From positions 14,435,001-14,499,000 of the forward strand of contig CM045733.1 in assembly GCA_024760905.1 (NCBI GenBank): 64,000 nucleotides of DNA. The letters are read 5' to 3'. Both the position numbers and the translations under genes were made by a program. This DNA comes from Plotosus lineatus (taxonomy: Eukaryota > Chordata > Actinopteri > Siluriformes > Plotosidae). A model generated the notes under the pieces. The model was not told where the DNA came from, ran no database searches, and was given only the letters and a program-made list of their open reading frames with translations. Below are positions 55,501 through 59,371 of the stretch, piece by piece; the stretch's first letter is position 1; each line of letters starts with the position of its first letter.

Positions 55501-56405
55501 CCCCTGAAGGGAACAGCCGAGAGGAAAAGAAGAATAGAAGATGCAGCCTTTTACATTGTTGTGGAATGTCCCACATAATGGGATGAATGGACCACTTAGC
55601 GATGCTCTGACTGTTCTGTCTCTTTGTCATGATGAATCCACCAATGTATTGCAGAGAGAAATGCGAACAATTCCACCTGCTGAGCTTTACAGTCTACCAA
55701 ACAGTTTACAGCCCATGTCTTGTGTATTTATTGTCCTGAACTTGTCTCACACTTCGTACAGTTTATGTATTACCTCTATTACCTCTTCTGATCATGGACA
55801 AGAGAGTTCTAACAGTTTAAAAAAAAAAAAAAAAAAAACCTGACTTGACCTTCTGATCATAGTGTAGTGTAAGTGGGGGCATGACATGCTACCTCCTCTT
55901 CTCCTTTTAGTCGGGGTCCTGGGCTGAAGTCCTTTATTCGGGTCCTTATTGTGTAGGCTAACAGTGTATGGTTGTGTGATTGCTAGATTGCCAGTGAGGC
56001 TTTGGGTCAAACTGTTGCACTCTGCTTGATTTAGGTGTCTCCGCTTGGCCTTTCCTACATCACCAGGATAAGAATAAAAAACATACAGTGCATGAATAAG
56101 GAGTAACACACAACAGGCTATGCTGTTAGAGGAAAACCATCAACAACAGACCAGCGTGATGACGTTACAAGCCAACCTGAAAGTGTTTTATTCCCCTAAC
56201 ACCACACAGACAATGCAAGAAATTACACTCTTTATTTATTTACTGTTAATATTCATGGATCTTGAAGCTTTTTAACCCTTTATGTTTATATTAAACATTG
56301 TGGACTTCAAACAATTATAACACACAACACTGAGCCGCTGGCCGAAATACTGACTGAAATCTAACATCACCACAAAACCCACTGCTGTTTGCTTACCGAC
56401 GTCAT
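24376..56405 (-). CDS. fbh1: F-box DNA helicase 1 (FBH1/FBXO18), 21-exon gene
   Basis: UvrD-family SF1 3'-5' DNA helicase that is also the F-box subunit of an SCF ubiquitin ligase. The family acts in the nucleus at stalled forks, where it removes RAD51 from DNA and restrains recombination. The spliced reading frame is 3120 nt (1039 aa). Visible in order: PIP-box QRVITGYF (about residues 62-69), F-box (200-237), Q-motif-like NEQQQIL and Walker A AGTGKTT (about 446-452), TIHSMAF, Walker B IDEAQD (626-631), [12 protein letters not shown] (651-662), SFRFG (681-685), [12 protein letters not shown] (865-876) and YVAVTRAK (915-922, containing the motif VI Arg), then a C-terminal part with C-x4-C and C-x2-C. 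All exon phases agree. Genomic length is 32 kb because the introns are full of transposons. The length matches the human family member as I remember it. Only exon 1 and the exon 2 start are uncertain. Confidence 0.96.
24553..24610 (-). repeat. (TG)29 in fbh1 intron 20
   Basis: Written (AC)29 on the plus strand. In transcript sense it is an uninterrupted UG tract ending 9 nt before the exon 21 acceptor, filling much of the 149-bp intron. Confidence 0.96.
24693..24827 (-). CDS. fbh1: fbh1 coding exon 20
   Basis: Encodes [25 protein letters not shown] and LPIRY, matching the human EYFLQAELTSNVL, CCVGQCNNAI and LPITY blocks. It contributes a C-x4-C pair. The acceptor is GGCTGCAG and the donor AGATAT|GTAGGT, phase 0. 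A (TG)30 tract in transcript sense ends 59 nt upstream of this exon. Confidence 0.94.
24887..24946 (-). repeat. (TG)30 in fbh1 intron 19
   Basis: (CA)30 on the plus strand with a (CGCA)n border. In transcript sense it is a UG tract ending 59 nt upstream of exon 20. Confidence 0.95.
25080..25640 (-). mobile_element. Tc1-like transposase fossil in fbh1 intron 19
   Basis: Minus strand reads [55 protein letters not shown] and [17 protein letters not shown]. This matches the HTH-to-first-Asp part of Tc1 transposases, but the Asp of WTDE is Asn here. Frameshifted and partial; no TIRs found. Confidence 0.8.
25782..26011 (+). mobile_element. Rex1-like LINE 3' UTR, strongly 5'-truncated
   Basis: Collinear with the 3' UTR of the LINE at 10038-10260, in the opposite orientation: GCCAGTCTATAAAGTTGCTC, GCACCCCCTACTGATGGTAC, and AATAAAGCTGTATCTTATCT with a (CTTAT) end. 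Confidence 0.85.
26163..27302 (+). mobile_element. TIR DNA element carrying a YqaJ/SWIM-family-like first exon
   Basis: The outer ends are inverted repeats: TACTATTGAGGTTTTGC... and ...GCTAAACCTCAATACTA, with a second matched block GCCATCTTGGACGGCA / TGCCGTCCAATATGG. Inside, a plus-strand frame from ATG 26262 encodes [20 protein letters not shown] and [20 protein letters not shown]. This resembles the N-terminus of the fish transposon-borne proteins with SWIM zinc finger and YqaJ nuclease domains. A strong donor GTAAGC follows FVARF at 26604; the downstream domains are absent. Non-autonomous derivative, superfamily not certain. Confidence 0.65.
26262..26729 (+). pseudogene. N-terminal exon of a YqaJ/SWIM-type element protein, truncated
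   Basis: Begins [20 protein letters not shown]; the open frame runs to 26729, but homology ends near FVARF, where a GTAAGCTG donor lies. [30 protein letters not shown] and [13 protein letters not shown] are the parts I recognise from family memory. The frame is intact over 115 codons, suggesting fairly recent insertion. No nuclease or zinc-finger residues are present, so no activity is expected. Confidence 0.6.
27313..27660 (+). mobile_element. SINE family B with AGAAGGCAATGGC-type tail
   Basis: GGCGGCACGGTGGCGTAGTG head, GGTTCGATTCCTGG box B, standard body, then from 27520 an alternative tail (GCAGAAGGCAATGGCAAACC ... GGAAGGTACCAGACC). It lies directly beside the end of the YqaJ-type element. 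Confidence 0.85.
28057..28169 (-). CDS. fbh1: fbh1 coding exon 19: motif VI
   Basis: Encodes [20 protein letters not shown] then [25 protein letters not shown] is helicase motif VI with its nucleotide-sensing Arg. The acceptor is CGATAG|GT and the donor GGG|GTGAGT, phase 0. Confidence 0.96.
28170..29104. other. fbh1 intron 18, part without recognised element
   Basis: AT-rich intron sequence including (AAAT)n at about 28955-28976. No exon or transposon signature seen. Confidence 0.5.
29105..29330 (-). mobile_element. Internally deleted RTE-like copy (copy F)
   Basis: Minus strand begins with the family 5' region (GTCCCAAGCCCGGATAAATG, GGCGTAAAACTTTTGCCAAA, GATCGGTCGAGGTCGGTC) and then jumps at about 29150 to an endonuclease-domain piece (matching 1794-1835, e.g. 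CTACCTGTGTGCTCC). A large internal part is missing. Confidence 0.75.
30131..30463 (+). mobile_element. hAT-type MITE, 333 bp, with 8-bp target duplication
   Basis: TIRs CAGGGGTCTCCAATCTTATC / GATAAGATTGGAGACCCCTG, flanked by CTATAAAT on both sides (30123-30130 and 30464-30471). The centre holds an inverted repeat around GGTGATCTCACCAAG and a poly-A run. The 8-bp duplication and CAGGGG ends fit hAT. Confidence 0.92.
30733..30960 (-). mobile_element. SINE family A, RTE-tailed, 5'-truncated
   Basis: Minus strand: TCTCTCGCTGTCTATGGTGA body, GTGTCAGGAAGGGCATCCGA, CCTATGCCAAATCAAATG, GCTGTGGCGACCCCTGAAAA and a GAAAGG-type end. The head is absent. Confidence 0.85.
31278..31400 (-). CDS. fbh1: fbh1 coding exon 18: motif V
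   Basis: Encodes [20 protein letters not shown] then [14 protein letters not shown]. The motif V sequence [12 protein letters not shown] is almost identical to the human one. The acceptor is AATAG|AT and the donor CTCAG|GTTTAT, phase 1. Confidence 0.96.
31604..31807 (-). CDS. fbh1: fbh1 coding exon 17
   Basis: Encodes [40 protein letters not shown], and [20 protein letters not shown]. It aligns throughout with the family block containing EDKELEAKIAVVEKY. The acceptor is TTTCAG|AA and the donor GCAG|GTCAGA, phase 1. Confidence 0.96.
31976..34010 (+). mobile_element. RTE-like LINE, long degenerate copy (copy E) in fbh1 intron 16
   Basis: The 5' region (GGTCCCAAGCCCGGATAAAT, GTGTCAGGAAAGGCATCCGA, TTAACCAACAGGGTGCTGG) leads to the endonuclease [13 protein letters not shown]... 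with [20 protein letters not shown]. The end of the endonuclease is deleted at about 32680. The linker (33034-33282) and RT ([50 protein letters not shown]) follow with frameshifts and break off at 34010. It is on the strand opposite to fbh1. The 3' end is missing. Confidence 0.88.
34011..34721. other. Unclassified sequence, possible element fossil
   Basis: AT-rich, with a plus-strand frame at 34369-34563 of no recognised family. It begins exactly where copy E breaks off, so it may be an insertion or an older host sequence. Confidence 0.35.
34724..35748 (+). mobile_element. Palindromic pogo-like DNA element, 1025 bp, with nested SINE
   Basis: TA-flanked TIRs CAGTGAGTCGTCGATTTACG / TCGACGACTCACTG. 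Subterminal parts are also inverted: GCCAATCCTTTCTGTACTCC and CCAATTTTATTGGA (35186-35250) pair with CCAATAAAATTAGAG and ACAGAAAGGATTGGCT (35458-35513). Able to fold into a long hairpin; no transposase. Confidence 0.85.
34868..35129 (+). mobile_element. SINE family A, RTE-tailed, 5'-truncated, 18-bp target duplication
   Basis: Starts in the body at CCCCCAGTGCGGCTAACTGG and ends GCCGAAAGGAAGACAGACAG. The perfect 18-mer ATTTAAATCTATACATCT flanks it (34850-34867 and 35130-35147). Inserted into the palindromic element. Confidence 0.93.
35749..36099. other. Unclassified intron sequence before exon 16
   Basis: Contains scattered stops in all frames; possibly a decayed transposase but no motif recognised. 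Confidence 0.35.
36100..36175 (-). CDS. fbh1: fbh1 coding exon 16 (76 nt microexon)
   Basis: Found by searching for the expected IKSFGLDRIIDIWILLQP block. The minus strand reads [20 protein letters not shown] then AKRNS, with acceptor TTTTTAG and donor AGTG|GTAAGC in matching phases (0 in, 1 out). It is short and isolated, between a 1-kb palindromic DNA transposon and a pogo-type MITE that starts only 106 bp away. Confidence 0.93.
36281..36741 (+). mobile_element. pogo-type MITE 'GATCCCT' family, copy 3 (uninterrupted)
   Basis: CAGGGATCCCTCACTTTCTG to TAGCGAGGGATCCCTG, followed by TA; the left flank reads CA. It has no insertion, and the GCTATAAATGCTTATTATAA segment shows the unfilled hAT site of copy 2. 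It is followed by (TA)n at 36749-36797. Confidence 0.88.
36749..36797 (+). repeat. (AT)n microsatellite
   Basis: About 20 AT units 45 bp downstream (gene sense) of fbh1 exon 15, close to its donor. Confidence 0.93.
36842..37005 (-). CDS. fbh1: fbh1 coding exon 15
   Basis: Encodes [33 protein letters not shown], and a NCKIHIVG end. It matches the family GQVALLSRTNANVF block. The acceptor is CTCCAG|GT and the donor GGT|GTAAGT, phase 0. Confidence 0.95.
37079..37175 (-). CDS. fbh1: fbh1 coding exon 14: motif IV
   Basis: Starts [20 protein letters not shown] and ends [11 protein letters not shown]. The SFRFG motif with its conserved Arg is intact. The acceptor is ATTTTAG and the donor GAAG|GTAGGT, phase 1. 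Confidence 0.96.
37176..38041. other. fbh1 intron 13, no element recognised
   Basis: Unique-looking AT-rich intron. The absence of recognisable repeats is unusual for this gene's introns. Confidence 0.5.
38042..38178 (-). CDS. fbh1: fbh1 coding exon 13: motif III
   Basis: Encodes [33 protein letters not shown] and [13 protein letters not shown]. It contains the [13 protein letters not shown] motif typical of UvrD/FBH1 helicases. The acceptor is TTTTCAG and the donor ACACAG|GTACAC, phase 0. Confidence 0.96.
38395..40730 (-). mobile_element. L2-like LINE, long fossil in fbh1 intron 12, with nested SINE
   Basis: Minus strand, from about 40009 down: a linker with FNGKIEKIF, then RT parts [11 protein letters not shown] and [11 protein letters not shown] (39430-39380), WISLLAGLA and [13 protein letters not shown] (38920-38990), a C-terminus near 38600-38690 matching the L2 end at 18590-18670, and a tail with TCCAGGGCAACTTACATAAG (plus sense) at 38435. 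Many stops. A SINE at 40110-40452 splits it. Confidence 0.75.
40110..40452 (+). mobile_element. SINE family A, RTE-tailed, full length, target duplication
   Basis: GGGGCAGTGGTGGTCTAGTG head to AAAGCCGAAAGGAAATCTCA end. TCTTATGGAAGGATAGCC (40092-40109) and TCTTATGGAATGATAGCC (40453-40470) are an 18-bp target duplication with one mismatch. Confidence 0.93.
40731..41480 (+). mobile_element. Rex1-like LINE fragment, RT palm to C-terminus
   Basis: Plus strand pieces read [36 protein letters not shown] (active-site FADG in place of FADD), [17 protein letters not shown], and [20 protein letters not shown] then [12 protein letters not shown]. Frames shift several times. A related but different subfamily from the 10038 copy. 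Confidence 0.8.
41481..42039. other. fbh1 intron 12 sequence, nothing certain
   Basis: AT-rich; may include the 5' part of the Tc1-like fossil that follows. Confidence 0.35.
42040..42900 (+). mobile_element. Tc1-like transposase fossil split by a pogo-type MITE
   Basis: [16 protein letters not shown] (42050-42110) is the GGSVMVWACF region; after the [23 protein letters not shown] (about 42810-42870) resembles the [12 protein letters not shown] region just after the second Asp. The pieces flank the MITE at 42152-42740, which inserted later. Confidence 0.6.
42152..42740 (+). mobile_element. pogo-type MITE 'GATCCCT' family, copy 4
   Basis: TA-flanked CAGGGATTCCTCACTTCTGC ... AGTAGTGAGGGATTACTG. 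A fragment of another TIR family begins at 42277 (CAGTCGGCCCCCTACTTAAG) and interrupts it for roughly 200 bp; the same family end appears inverted at about 60520-60541. Confidence 0.85.
43258..43506. repeat. Near-perfect 249-bp inverted repeat (hairpin)
   Basis: Arms of about 111 bp (43258-43368 and 43396-43506), almost identical, e.g. ACAGATCTGTTTCGAGGGGT against ACCCCTCGAAACAGATCTGT, with an AT-rich loop of about 27 bp. (TA)n runs lie at 43175-43198 and directly after the right arm. Confidence 0.95.
43507..43539 (+). repeat. (TA)n microsatellite
   Basis: Joins the hairpin to the Tigger MITE; supplies the TA target of the latter. Confidence 0.9.
43540..44321 (+). mobile_element. pogo/Tigger-type MITE, 782 bp, copy 2
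   Basis: Same length and ends as 5509-6290, TA-flanked. It keeps an open frame from ATG 43800: [40 protein letters not shown] and KEAI, the CENP-B/pogo helix-turn-helix start, ending after 57 codons at a stop. The frame is open here but broken in copy 1. Confidence 0.9.
45018..45104 (-). CDS. fbh1: fbh1 coding exon 12: Walker B
   Basis: Encodes [16 protein letters not shown] and [12 protein letters not shown]. The DEAQD motif II carries the catalytic Asp-Glu pair. The acceptor is ATACAG|GT and the donor CCAG|GTATTT, phase 1. The next intron is 6.8 kb, the longest in the gene, and full of mobile elements. Confidence 0.96.
45317..45404 (-). CDS. fbh1: fbh1 coding exon 11
   Basis: Encodes [16 protein letters not shown] and [11 protein letters not shown], aligning with human VLEASRLWDNM and EEAHQMTHDG. 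The acceptor is TTCTCAG and the donor GATG|GTAAAT, phase 1. Confidence 0.95.
45405..46480. other. fbh1 intron 10 segment without recognised gene
   Basis: Includes a 26-bp direct tandem duplication at 46249-46302 (unit TATACGTGATGCACTGATGG plus TGCAAT). A stretch at about 45820-46150 looks GC-richer and may be a DNA element, not identified. Confidence 0.45.
46249..46302 (+). repeat. Two-copy 26-bp tandem duplication
   Basis: The unit containing ATACGTGATGCACTGATGG is repeated twice without mismatch. Confidence 0.9.
46490..46810 (+). mobile_element. LINE C-terminal fragment ([11 protein letters not shown] type)
   Basis: Plus strand: [47 protein letters not shown]. The C-terminus of a fish LINE family very often seen with ERSQLRWFGHVVRMPPGRLP. 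Confidence 0.85.
47080..47595 (+). mobile_element. LINE fragment of the same [11 protein letters not shown] family
   Basis: [20 protein letters not shown] and [15 protein letters not shown] (47478-47584) come from the part that normally precedes VERSQLRW, yet here they lie downstream of it; so this is a separate or rearranged copy. It ends in a poly-T run. The earlier part (47080-47470) is probably the same element. Confidence 0.7.
47789..48008 (-). CDS. fbh1: fbh1 coding exon 10
   Basis: Encodes [29 protein letters not shown], and [10 protein letters not shown] to [11 protein letters not shown]. It matches the KKLNLFKLTPF and AKLVCKTLENFFAS blocks of the human protein. The acceptor is CTCTAG|A. 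The donor is AAT|GTAAAA, chosen because it joins in frame to exon 11 at the conserved N-G position. Confidence 0.93.
48131..48299 (-). CDS. fbh1: fbh1 coding exon 9: Walker A, motifs Ia and Ib
   Basis: Completes Walker A ([12 protein letters not shown]), then [14 protein letters not shown] (motif Ia) and [14 protein letters not shown] (motif Ib). The lysine of GKT is present. The acceptor is GCAAG|GT and the donor ACAG|GTCAGT, phase 2. Confidence 0.96.
48481..48572 (-). CDS. fbh1: fbh1 coding exon 8: helicase Q-motif region
   Basis: Encodes [20 protein letters not shown] and KIMAFAG. This is the start of the UvrD core and stops inside the Walker A motif (AG|TGKTT). The acceptor is TTCAG and the donor GCTG|GTAAGA, phase 1. 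A degenerate copy of the 3' end of this exon lies at about 51036-51058. Confidence 0.95.
48661..48735 (-). CDS. fbh1: fbh1 coding exon 7 (75 nt)
   Basis: Short exon coding for [17 protein letters not shown] then LGQGDGR, which aligns with human IHYNIFYCLYLQEN. The acceptor is CACTCAG|G and the donor GGCAG|GTACAG, phase 2. Confidence 0.92.
48877..49067 (-). CDS. fbh1: fbh1 coding exon 6
   Basis: Encodes [20 protein letters not shown] through [15 protein letters not shown], the hydrophobic helical stretch between F-box and helicase core. No start codon is needed because it is an internal exon. The acceptor is ATAG|GAA and the donor AG|GTAAAA, phase 2. Confidence 0.92.
49304..49449 (-). mobile_element. 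SINE family A 3' fragment with 18-bp target duplication
   Basis: Minus strand: TCCCTTGCTAAAAAGTTTGT, GGGCATCCGACGTAAAAACC, TCTGCCAAATCAAACG, GCGACTCCCAAGTAAAAG. TATATTTATCAGGATGGT flanks both sides (49286-49303 and 49450-49467). A 146-bp 5'-truncated insertion. Confidence 0.93.
49550..50803 (+). mobile_element. Large pogo-like element with a long internal palindrome
   Basis: Ends CAGTGGAGCCTCAGTACTCG and ...TTCCGAGGCTCCACTC are complementary. TAATTAAT occurs at both flanks (49541-49548 and 50804-50811), so either a TA or a longer duplication is possible. Within it 49790-49955 and 50025-50180 are inverted copies (AGTGTGTTATGGTCT..., TAGCAATCACAGGGCTTCTA). Confidence 0.75.
49790..50180. repeat. 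Internal palindrome, arms about 155 bp
   Basis: Left arm TTTTAGTGTGTTATGGTCTG ... AATCACAGGGCTTCTATAA pairs with right arm TTATAGAAGCCCTGTGATTG ... CATAACACACTAAAATAAAA, loop about 70 bp; arms diverged at some positions. Confidence 0.85.
50970..51060 (-). pseudogene. Duplicated fragment of fbh1 exon 8 / intron 8
   Basis: ACAGAGTATCGTAATTAAGA, GTAAAAATATCATC, TTAGTTCTT-CCAGCAAA and GCTATGATTTTTA match 48427-48500 almost base for base. That stretch is the end of exon 8 (KIMAFAG) plus the first part of intron 8. The copy lies in intron 5, 2.5 kb upstream in gene sense. The donor is damaged (AAGAAC... now AAAGAAC without GT), so it is unlikely to splice. Confidence 0.85.
51061..51399. other. fbh1 intron 5, no element recognised
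   Basis: AT-rich. It may contain the rest of the duplicated segment, too diverged to align by eye. Confidence 0.4.
51400..51600 (-). mobile_element. SINE family V, near full length
   Basis: Minus strand: AGTGGTGGCTTAGTGGTTAA head, GCGGTTCAATCCCCACTATC, GAGCAAGGCCCTTCACCCTC, and the L2-type tail TTTCTCTGAATAAGAGCGTC. Confidence 0.88.
51601..52408. other. fbh1 intron 5, no element recognised
   Basis: AT-rich, unique-looking sequence up to exon 5. Confidence 0.45.
52409..52547 (-). CDS. fbh1: fbh1 coding exon 5
   Basis: Encodes [19 protein letters not shown] through [15 protein letters not shown], homologous to the family block with LPEAEACVRQHLPDL. The acceptor is TTGCAG|G and the donor GGG|GTAGGT, phase 0. 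Confidence 0.94.
52840..52970 (-). CDS. fbh1: fbh1 coding exon 4
   Basis: Starts [11 protein letters not shown] and ends [10 protein letters not shown]. It matches the region just after the F-box in the family (human FIPWKKLYHRY). The acceptor is TGTAG and the donor AG|GTAAGA, phase 2. Confidence 0.95.
53044..53588 (-). CDS. fbh1: fbh1 coding exon 3: PIP-box, acidic linker, F-box
   Basis: The largest exon (545 nt, about residues 56-237). It opens with QRVITGYF, a Q-x-x-I-x-x-Y-F PCNA-interacting motif in the position of the human QRCIPEFF. An acidic linker follows with four psi-K-x-E sites (VKTE, MKEE, IKKE, IKKE), the conserved YGLLGL, and the F-box [11 protein letters not shown]...LVCHRW. 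The acceptor is AAAAG|CC in phase with exon 2, and the donor is AAG|GTGTGT, phase 0. Confidence 0.95.
53719..53741 (+). repeat. Poly-A run
   Basis: 23 A residues in fbh1 intron 2. Confidence 0.9.
54353..54713 (-). mobile_element. SINE family A, tail type GAATG, 12-bp target duplication
   Basis: Full-length minus copy with head at 54713 and tail near 54353. AAATGGACAGAT flanks both ends (54341-54352 and 54714-54725). A G-run replaces the usual C-run in the body. Confidence 0.92.
54804..55076 (+). mobile_element. hAT-type MITE, 273 bp
   Basis: CAGGGGTGGCAAACTCATGC ... GCATGAGTTTGACACTCCTG TIRs, flanked by ATATAAGC / ATGTAAGC (8 bp, one mismatch). The interior is largely palindromic (CAGTTGATTGGTCAGTCTCT / ATTGACCAATCAAATGCCTG). 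Confidence 0.9.
55086..55535 (+). mobile_element. RTE-like LINE 3' end (copy G)
   Basis: [60 protein letters not shown] and [19 protein letters not shown], ending CCGDP, then GGGAACAGCCGAGAGGAAAA. One long open frame is kept (55088-55507), so it may be a younger copy. It lies in fbh1 intron 2 in the opposite sense. Confidence 0.92.
55893..56049 (-). CDS. fbh1: fbh1 coding exon 2
   Basis: Encodes the basic N-terminus [14 protein letters not shown], then [15 protein letters not shown] and TPTKRRRG, which align with the human N-terminal KRKHL, VTQPF, NRDPNHGLYP and RTKR blocks. The donor is GGAG|GTAGCA, phase 1. A TAG acceptor five bases upstream (exon start 56054) would follow the pyrimidine tract better but needs a phase-1 first exon. 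Confidence 0.8.
56397..56405 (-). CDS. fbh1: fbh1 putative first coding exon
   Basis: Only three codons (M-T-S), followed directly by a good donor GTAAGC. It was chosen because it is the nearest upstream ATG beside a donor and because its phase 0 fits an acceptor at AAAG|GCC before exon 2. Human FBH1 also begins only a few residues before the homologous KRKHL stretch. A different non-homologous first exon is possible. Confidence 0.45.
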
Positions 56406-56814
56406 TTTAAAAAAAACAAACAGCACGCGAGCTGTTTTCAAATTTTAAACGGTCTAAACAGAATAATAACCTTTTGAAGCCGTCTCCATTGCTGGGGAAA
56501 AAATCTTGAATAATTATAATTTTGAAAAATTACAAATTTGAAAACGTTGTCGTTTTATATCTCATTGTCATTTACATTAAATCTGCAGTGATAGGTAGCA
56601 AGCTAGCAAAACAAACTCTCCATTATGCTAATAACCGTAAGATTTGTAAACTTCCGGGTCGTACCGTTCAATTTCATAATAAAAGTCTTCTTTTCTTCTA
56701 AGACGTAAAAAGGCAAACAAGTCTGACGTTTTCAGCAAAAATAATTGCATACAAGAATTTAATAAATTAATAAGATTTTGAGGGAGTACGGTTGTATTTT
56801 TTATTGTTTCCCTC
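56406..56814. other. fbh1 5' flank / probable promoter region
   Basis: Unique-looking sequence between the proposed first exon and the next SINE. It is mildly AT-rich and contains the ETS-like site. The transcription start cannot be placed. Confidence 0.4.
56650..56657 (-). promoter_or_regulatory. ETS/GABP-type site in the fbh1 5' flank
   Basis: Reads CCGGAAGT on the gene strand, a perfect ETS-family core, about 245 bp upstream of the proposed start codon. TATA-less housekeeping promoters often use such sites. There is no obvious TATA box or CpG island. The match is short, so the role is inferred. Confidence 0.4.
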
Positions 56815-57029
56815 GAGGTAACAGATTGGCGAACACATCCGCCTCACAGCAAGAAGGGCCTACATGGGTTTGTGCCTCGGATATGGGTATTTATGTGTGG
56901 AGTTTACATATTCTCCCCATTTTTGCACCAGTTTTCTCCAGGGATTCCAGTTTCCTCCCAAAGACCAAACACATGCACATCAGGCTAACTGACTGGTCCA
57001 AATTGCCCCTAGGTGTGAATGTGAATGGT

Positions 57030-57069
<40 letters not shown>

Positions 57070-57084
57070 CGTGTGTTGTGTGTA

Positions 57085-57134
<50 letters not shown>

Positions 57135-57250
57135 CGCGCGCGTGTTGACCCCAATGGTCTGGTGAGCTGTTCTGGGTGCAGCCCTCCTTCGCCCTCGCCC
57201 AGAGTGGGCTGAGATAGACACCAGCCTCCCCATGACCATAATGGTAGGAT
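56815..57250 (+). mobile_element. SINE family B with expanded TG interior
   Basis: GCCTCACAGCAAGAAGGGCC head part, CCAGTTTCCTCCCAAAGACC, then two (TG)n runs (about 57031-57065 and 57089-57130), and the GAATG-type tail GGTAAATGAGTGAGTG. Confidence 0.8.
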
Positions 57251-57874
57251 TTGGTAAATGAGTGAGTGATTGTTTCCCCCAACTCTTTGTAATCCTTGAC
57301 AACAAAATAAAAGCACTAGATGGCAGTAGCTAATGAGGCTGGTGAGGTTAGAAAAGGTTAGTTTTTATTAAGCTGCCCACATAAATGAGATACACACATT
57401 AAACCCCCATCAGGAATACAATTAATACCAGGACATATCGAGGGAGAAATAAGATAAACTAGTAGTACTTACATATTTAAATTAAAAATAAGCCGTAAAG
57501 ATGAACTGCTTAAATCTTACTTTATATAGCACAGAATGACACTCCTTGACTTCCTCTTGTCATTTTAACAACAGGTTTATGTTCATATTTCATATTAATT
57601 TTCCAGTACAGTGCAGACTGATAATTAACATAATTCAAGTCATATGAAAAAATCTTATACCTTTATTTATTTGTGAAACTATGTGACAGATAGGTACAGA
57701 GGGGTCTTGTGTCACCCAGAAGGTTGATTTGGATAAATGACAAATGGCTGTATATTATCCACCTAATTCCACAGCTATTTGCACAATATGAATAAAACGT
57801 CTTTTAATTATTATTAATAATTGTGCTGCATAGCAAGTGTCTGCTATACATAACAAAATGTGCTGTCCTGAATA
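57251..57874. other. No gene or element recognised
   Basis: AT-rich flank; nothing supportable. Confidence 0.45.
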
Positions 57875-58336
57875 CAGGGATCCCTCACTTTCCACGGTTA
57901 ATGGGGACCGAGACCCCTCGCGACCGCCAATTTCTGTGGAGTAGGATCAACCCTCCTGACTGACATATACGTACATGTATATGTGTATATAATATCAATA
58001 AATACATATTGAATGCTATAAATGCTTATAATAACAATCAAACATTCAAAAAATAATGCATAAGATGTAAATAAAATATAAATAGACACACACATACAGA
58101 CGCACACACTCAGATGCACACCTCACATAAAATGTAAGTAGTTTTGTTTGGGGGTTTTGGGTTGGGTTTTTTTTTTTTTTTTTTTTTTGCATAATTGCCT
58201 TTGTTTTGCGGCATTTTCTTTAACTTCCCCCCTATTTTCCCTTAATTTCCTTTTTTTGTTTCAATGAATATTTTTGAAAAACCTATAATGCACTGAAGCC
58301 GCAGAAACTGAACCTCAAAGTAGCGAGGGATCACTG
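57875..58336 (+). mobile_element. pogo-type MITE 'GATCCCT' family, copy 5 (uninterrupted)
   Basis: CAGGGATCCCTCACTTTCCA ... GTAGCGAGGGATCACTG; TA on the left, TT on the right. It contains AATGCTATAAATGCTTATAA intact, the empty site for the hAT of copy 2. Confidence 0.87.
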
Positions 58337-58394
58337 TTCTTTAATTAACCAATCATAACCAAATGTCAAATGAGTCATGTCGTAATAAATGTTT

Positions 58395-58710
58395 GCATGT
58401 TTGCCTTACAGCGAGAAGGTATTGAATTCCCAGGCTCAGGCGTTTCTGTGTGGAGTTTGCATGTTTGTCCCATGCTTGGATGGGTTACCTCTGGGTACTC
58501 TAGTTTCATCTCACAATCTAAAAACATGCTGAATGGCAGGTTCAAATTGCCCCTCGGTGATAGTTGTATGTGTGTTGACCCTGCAGTGGTCTGCCGAGCT
58601 GTTAAAGGTGTACCCCACCTTCACCTAGAGTCAGCTGAAATGGGCACTAGCCTCCTGGTGACCCTAATTAGGATAAGCAGCTTTGGATAATCAGCTTAGA
58701 AAATTAATAA
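58395..58710 (+). mobile_element. SINE family B copy, head damaged
   Basis: CTTACAGCGAGAAGG, GGCGTTTCTGTGTGGAGTTT, then the GAATG-type tail near TTAGAAAATTAATAAATGAA. Confidence 0.78.
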
Positions 58711-58949
58711 ATGAATGCATGACATGTAATGTCATGGAATGTCCATTCTTACAACAGAACAAGACTATTTTTTTTTTTTTGCATTCTTGCCATCTGTTCT
58801 GAAGACATTTAATTGTGTTGAACTCAAGAAGCTTCGGGGTGTTTTGACATAAGTTAAAAATGAATAAAAGTGTAAGTGGTAAATTATGTGTGGTTCTCTT
58901 TTAAATATAAATGGTTAATGTTTGTTAATTGCTTTTATATTTACATTTT

Positions 58950-59360
58950 GCGGCACGGTGGCGTAGTGGTTAGCACGTCCGCCTCACAGCAAGAAGGCCC
59001 GGGTTCGATTCCCGGCCTGGGCGTTTCTGTGTGGAGTTTGCATGTTCTCCCCGTGCTTGTGCGGGTTTCCTCCGGGTGCTCCGGTTTCCCCCGCAATCCA
59101 AAGACGTGCACTGTAGGTTAATTGGCCGTTCTAAATTGACCGTAGTTTCTCCTGCAGCGGCACTGGAACCCAGTCGTATCGGCACTTGCCCTTCCATTGG
59201 ATCCTTCCGGTGGCGCCGAGACAGGGGGGGACTTGCTGCTTGGGTAACAGCCTGTCCCTCATTACTCCCTACCCAGGCTCTGCGCACTGGGGAGTATCAC
59301 CAGTCGGGATACTGGCCAGAGCGCAGCCATAGTCCTTCGGGACTGACGGAGGCCTACGCT
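58950..59360 (+). mobile_element. SINE family B with unusual GC-rich tail, target duplication
   Basis: A near-consensus head and body (GCGGCACGGTGGCGTAGTGG, GGTTCGATTCCCGGCCTGG) joined at about 59147 to a GC-rich 3' part (CTGCAGCGGCACTGGAACCC ... GGACTGACGGAGGCC) seen nowhere else in the window. ATTTACATTTT flanks it (58939-58949 and 59361-59371), so the whole 411 bp moved as one unit and looks young. Confidence 0.9.
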
Positions 59361-59371
59361 ATTTACATTTT

